Part shown: positions 61,007 to 64,000 of the stretch, one piece after another | Numbering within the stretch: the first letter of the stretch is position 1 | Layout of the letters: each line of letters starts with the position of its first letter | Assembly (NCBI RefSeq): GCF_030518795.1 | Contig: NZ_CP130427.1 | Coordinates: 3,410,001 to 3,474,000 of the forward strand | Direction of reading: 5' to 3' | DNA length: 64,000 nt | Source: Micromonospora sp. NBRC 110009 | GTDB taxonomy: Bacteria > Actinomycetota > Actinomycetes > Mycobacteriales > Micromonosporaceae | The notes under the pieces: model-generated | Database searches by the model: none | The model's input: only the letters and a program-made list of their open reading frames with translations | Told to the model about the DNA's origin: nothing | Program-made: the position numbers and the translations under genes

Positions 61007-61650
61007 TGCTCTACGACTGTCGGTCGCTCGCCGATCGGGACCGCGGCATCGCCGCTGCCATCGAGGCCGTCAAGAACGGGGAACTCGTCGTCCTGCCGAC
61101 CGACACGGTCTACGGCATCGGTGCCGACGCCTTCACCCCGTACGCGGTGAAGGCGCTCGCGGACGCCAAGGGGGGCAGCCGGCAGGCCCCGCCGGTGCTG
61201 ATCGGCTCCCGGCACACCCTCGACGGCCTGGTCTTCTCGCTGCCCCGCGCGGCGCGGGACCTGGTCGAGGCGTTCTGGCCGGGCGCGCTGACCATCGTGG
61301 TGGAACACTCCCCGAGCCTGGCGTGGGACCTCGGCGACTCCAGCGGCACGGTGGCGGTGCGGATGCCGCTGCATCCGGTGGCGCTGGAGGTGCTCCGGGA
61401 GACCGGCCCGATGGCGGTCGCCTCGGCCAACAAGGTGGGCCAGCCGGCCGCGCTCACCGCCGAGGAGGCCCGCGAGCAGCTCGGTTACGGCGTCCGGGCC
61501 TACCTCGAGGCCGGCCCGGCTCTCGACCCGGTGCCGAGCACCATCGTCGACCTCACCGGTGAGGTGCCGCGGGTGCTGCGCCAGGGGGCGGTGACGCTGG
61601 AGAAGCTGCGGGACGTGGTGCCGGACATCCTCGACGAGCGGGGGGTCTGA
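61006..61650 (+). CDS. tsaC: L-threonylcarbamoyladenylate synthase (Sua5/YrdC)
   Basis: 214 residues. VVLPTDTVYGIGADAF opens the YrdC fold, and the KGGSRQAPPVLIGS and VAVRMPLHP blocks with PMAVASANKVGQPAA follow as in the family. It makes threonylcarbamoyl-AMP for the t6A37 modification of ANN-reading tRNAs. No C-terminal Sua5 domain is present, so it is the short type. ATG 61006 overlaps the prmC stop (TGATG); GTG 61003 and GTG 60985 are alternatives. Confidence 0.93.
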   Translation: MLYDCRSLADRDRGIAAAIEAVKNGELVVLPTDTVYGIGADAFTPYAVKALADAKGGSRQAPPVLIGSRHTLDGLVFSLPRAARDLVEAFWPGALTIVVEHSPSLAWDLGDSSGTVAVRMPLHPVALEVLRETGPMAVASANKVGQPAALTAEEAREQLGYGVRAYLEAGPALDPVPSTIVDLTGEVPRVLRQGAVTLEKLRDVVPDILDERGV

Positions 61651-62262
61651 GTGCCGCCGTTCACCGTCCTGCACGTCTGCATGGGCAACATCTGCCGGTC
61701 GCCGATGGCCGAGCGGCTGCTGGTGCTCGCCGTCCGCGAGCGGCTGGGCCGGCTCGGGGTCGACCCGGCCCGCTCCGACGAGCTGGTGCACAGCCACAGC
61801 GCCGGCACGGGCGGCTGGCACGCCGGCGAGGGGATGAATCCGCCGGCGGCCCGGCAGGTGACCGCGCGCGGCGGTGAGGTGGCCGGGTTCGCCGCCCGCA
61901 AGCTCCGCTCCGACCTCATCGACGCCGCCGACCTGATCCTCACCGCCACCGCCGACCAGCAGGAGTACGTGCTGGCGCTGCGTCCGGACGCGGCGGCGCG
62001 CACGTTCGTGCTGGGCGAGTTCGGCCGGCTGCTGGGTGCGGTGCAGACGGCCGGCCTGCCCCCGGCGGAGGCCACCCCGGACGGGGTGTTCGCCCGGGGC
62101 GTGGCGCTGGTGGCGGCGGCGGACGCGGCCCGGCAGGGCGGCTCGCCGCTGCCCACGGACGACCTGGACGACCCGTGGGGCCGGGGCGACCAGTGCTTCA
62201 GCCGGGTGGCCGACGAGATCGAGGAGACCGTCCATCCGCTGGCCGCCGCGCTGCTGGCCTGA
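61651..62262 (+). CDS. Low-molecular-weight protein tyrosine phosphatase family protein
   Basis: 203 residues. The P-loop CMGNICRSPMAERL has Cys10 and Arg16 (C-x5-R). The general-acid region DDPWGRG is near the C-terminus, giving a complete active site. It is longer than classic 150-residue enzymes because of an Ala-rich segment between about 125 and 170. It may dephosphorylate tyrosine or, as in arsenate reductase relatives, act on another substrate. GTG 61651 directly follows the tsaC stop codon, so it belongs to the prmC-tsaC operon. Confidence 0.88.
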   Translation: MPPFTVLHVCMGNICRSPMAERLLVLAVRERLGRLGVDPARSDELVHSHSAGTGGWHAGEGMNPPAARQVTARGGEVAGFAARKLRSDLIDAADLILTATADQQEYVLALRPDAAARTFVLGEFGRLLGAVQTAGLPPAEATPDGVFARGVALVAAADAARQGGSPLPTDDLDDPWGRGDQCFSRVADEIEETVHPLAAALLA

Positions 62263-62374
62263 GGTTCATCCTTTCTCGCGAACTTCCTGCGCGTTTTGCC
62301 GAAGATAGCGGCGAAACCACCGATTCCGGTCATTCTGGACGGGTCCGTACGGCCGGCTCCTGCGGGGAGAGCTG

Positions 62375-64000
62375 ATGAACCGGGCCCATCTCAACAAGCT
62401 GTTCACCGTCCTGCTCGCCGGCGTGCTCGCCGGGCTGGCCCTGGCCGCGGCCGCACTGCCGGCCGCGCTGGTGTTCGGGCTCGGCTTCAAGAACCTGATG
62501 CCCTACGCCGAGCTGCCGGAGTCGCTGAGGACGCCGCAGCCGGCCCAGCGCTCCACCCTCTACGCCAACGACGGACGCACCCTGATCACCTCGTTCTACC
62601 TCGAGGACCGGGTGGACGTGCCGGTCGACGAGGTGGCGCCGGTGATGCGGCAGGCCATCGTGGCCGCCGAGGACGTCCGGTTCTACCAGCACCACGGCGT
62701 CGACGTGCGCGGTGTGGCGCGGGCCTTCGCGGTCAACGGGCGGGACGGCACCCGGCAGGGCGCCTCCACGCTGACCATGCAGTACGTCCGCAACGCGCTG
62801 GCCGGTGACCCCCGGCTGACCGAGGCGCAGCGGGCCAGGGCCACCGAGATCAGCCTGGGCCGCAAGATCCGCGAGATGCGGTACGCGCTGGCCCTGGAAC
62901 GGGAGCTGAGCAAGGACGAGATCCTCAGCCGCTACCTGAACATCGCGTACTTCGGGGCCGGGGCATACGGCATCGCGGCGGCCAGCAAGCGCTACTTCTC
63001 CACCACGCCGGCGAAGCTCACCCTGGCCCAGGCCGCGCTGCTGGCCGGGCTGGTCCGCTCGCCGGACACCGACGACCCGATCAACGGCAACGCCGACAGC
63101 GCCCTGGGCCGCCGGGCGTACGTGCTGGACCGAATGGTGGAGACCGGGCAGGTGGACGCGGCGACGGCCGCGCGGGCCAAGGTCGAGCAGCTCAACCTCA
63201 AGCCGAACGCCACGCCGAACGACTGCGCCGCGGTGCCCGCCGGACACAACGACTGGGGCTTCTTCTGCGACTGGTTCACCCAGTGGTGGAACGCCCAGCC
63301 CGCCTTCGGCAAGTCCGCCGACGAGCGGCAGCGAACCCTGCGCCGGGGCGGCTGGAAGATCGTCTCGTCGCTCGACCCGGACGTGCAGAGCAAGGCCACC
63401 GAACAGGTGCTGCGGATCTACCCGGTGACCAACATGCGGGCCGCGCCGACCGCGGTGGTGCAGCCCGGCACCGGGCGGGTGCTGGCCATGGCGGTGAACC
63501 GGAACTACAGCGTGGCGGCGAACCCGAACGGGCAGGAAAACTACCCGAACACCGTCAACCAGCTCGTTGCCGGCGGCGGCGGGATCGTCGGCTACCAGGC
63601 CGGCTCGACCTTCAAGCTCTTCACGCTGCTGGCCGCGCTGGAGTCCGGGCTGCCCCTGGACACCGTGTTCGACGCGCCGAGCCGGTACGTCACCAGCTAC
63701 CCGGTCGACGGCGGCCCGGCGAGCTGCGGCGGTCGCTGGTGCCCGACCAACGCCAACCCGCTCTGGATGGACGGGGAACAGACCATGTGGAGCGCCTTCG
63801 GCCGGTCGGTGAACACCTACTTCGCCTGGCTCACCCAGCGGGTCGGGGCGGACCGGGTGGTCGAGCTGGCCGAGCGGCTGGGCATCGTGTTCCGCGCGCC
63901 CGACGACGCCAAGCTGGCCCGTGACGGCGCCAAGAACTGGGGTGCCTTCACCCTCGGCGTCTCCGCCACCACCCCGCTCGACCTGGCCAACGCGTACGCG
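62375..64000 (+). CDS. Class A penicillin-binding protein (transglycosylase/transpeptidase), 3' end cut by window edge
   Basis: 542 codons are visible. One N-terminal membrane helix (about 8-36) is followed by a GT51 transglycosylase with EDVRFYQHHGVD (catalytic Glu99), QGASTLTMQYVRN and ILSRYLNIAYFGAGAYGI. The transpeptidase domain begins near residue 330; its nucleophile is Ser411 in GSTFKLF, with SVN in GRSVNTYF. The KTG motif lies beyond the window. It polymerises and cross-links peptidoglycan outside the membrane. The start is ATG 62375 behind GGGGAGA. About 110 bp of comparatively AT-rich sequence separates it from the phosphatase gene. Confidence 0.93.
   Translation, partial: MNRAHLNKLFTVLLAGVLAGLALAAAALPAALVFGLGFKNLMPYAELPESLRTPQPAQRSTLYANDGRTLITSFYLEDRVDVPVDEVAPVMRQAIVAAEDVRFYQHHGVDVRGVARAFAVNGRDGTRQGASTLTMQYVRNALAGDPRLTEAQRARATEISLGRKIREMRYALALERELSKDEILSRYLNIAYFGAGAYGIAAASKRYFSTTPAKLTLAQAALLAGLVRSPDTDDPINGNADSALGRRAYVLDRMVETGQVDAATAARAKVEQLNLKPNATPNDCAAVPAGHNDWGFFCDWFTQWWNAQPAFGKSADERQRTLRRGGWKIVSSLDPDVQSKATEQVLRIYPVTNMRAAPTAVVQPGTGRVLAMAVNRNYSVAANPNGQENYPNTVNQLVAGGGGIVGYQAGSTFKLFTLLAALESGLPLDTVFDAPSRYVTSYPVDGGPASCGGRWCPTNANPLWMDGEQTMWSAFGRSVNTYFAWLTQRVGADRVVELAERLGIVFRAPDDAKLARDGAKNWGAFTLGVSATTPLDLANAYA

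Overview
The window is a chromosomal segment of a high-GC actinomycete, most likely a Micromonosporaceae member close to Micromonospora. The grounds are: third codon positions that are almost all G or C; a LysX-type lysyl-tRNA synthetase/lysyltransferase; secreted CBM-bearing glycoside hydrolases; a Rho with a long Arg/Glu-rich insertion; and the gene order argS-lysA-hom-thrC ... thrB-rho ... rpmE-prfA ... prmC-tsaC, a housekeeping layout familiar from actinomycetes. No phage, integrase, CRISPR array, rRNA or polyketide/NRPS cluster was seen. Many genes start on GTG or TTG, and many look leaderless (a TANNNT-like box 6-8 nt before the start codon).

Region 1-14.4 kb: a truncated dimethylargininase-like gene, a membrane protein with Asp-rich motifs, a Nei2-type DNA glycosylase, an APH(6)-like kinase, an ECF sigma factor with a coupled membrane-anchored propeller protein, a WGR/propeller protein, a CoA-disulfide-reductase-like flavoprotein, a YbdK-type ligase, lysX, and a small membrane protein next to a second-type YidC.

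Region 14.4-24.6 kb: two secreted polysaccharidases (GH16-CBM6, GH18 chitinase with CBM2 and FnIII), each with a clear promoter and the first with a LacI-type operator. Then DedA, DUF1349, a GH13 enzyme, a FabG-like reductase, two small membrane proteins and a Gfo/Idh/MocA oxidoreductase. An Erm rRNA methyltransferase follows, behind a putative leader peptide and an RBS-sequestering hairpin.

Region 24.6-37.4 kb: an erythromycin-esterase-family protein, an MMPL exporter with a TetR repressor and two operators, an HxlR/MFS divergent pair, a MocR regulator divergent from a PEP-mutase-like/cupin pair, a standalone LigD-type polymerase, tRNA-Arg(CCG), an IS630-transposase-derived gene and a DUF3105-DUF305 operon.

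Region 37.5-64 kb: the argS-lysA-hom-thrC run; a block of RND pump, CE4 deacetylase and MFS exporter that separates thrC from thrB; then rho, a secreted phosphodiester-glycosidase/metallophosphatase fusion, a polynucleotide-kinase-like gene, rpmE, prfA, a GGDEF protein on the opposite strand, prmC, tsaC, a low-molecular-weight phosphatase and the 5' part of a class A penicillin-binding protein.

The most unusual structure is a dispersed palindromic repeat (four loci near 7.0, 15.9, 26.2 and 55.8 kb). It is built from paired copies of a GGCGTTAAnAnGGGGCCC core about 31 nt apart. At every locus the same end faces a stop codon only a few bases away.
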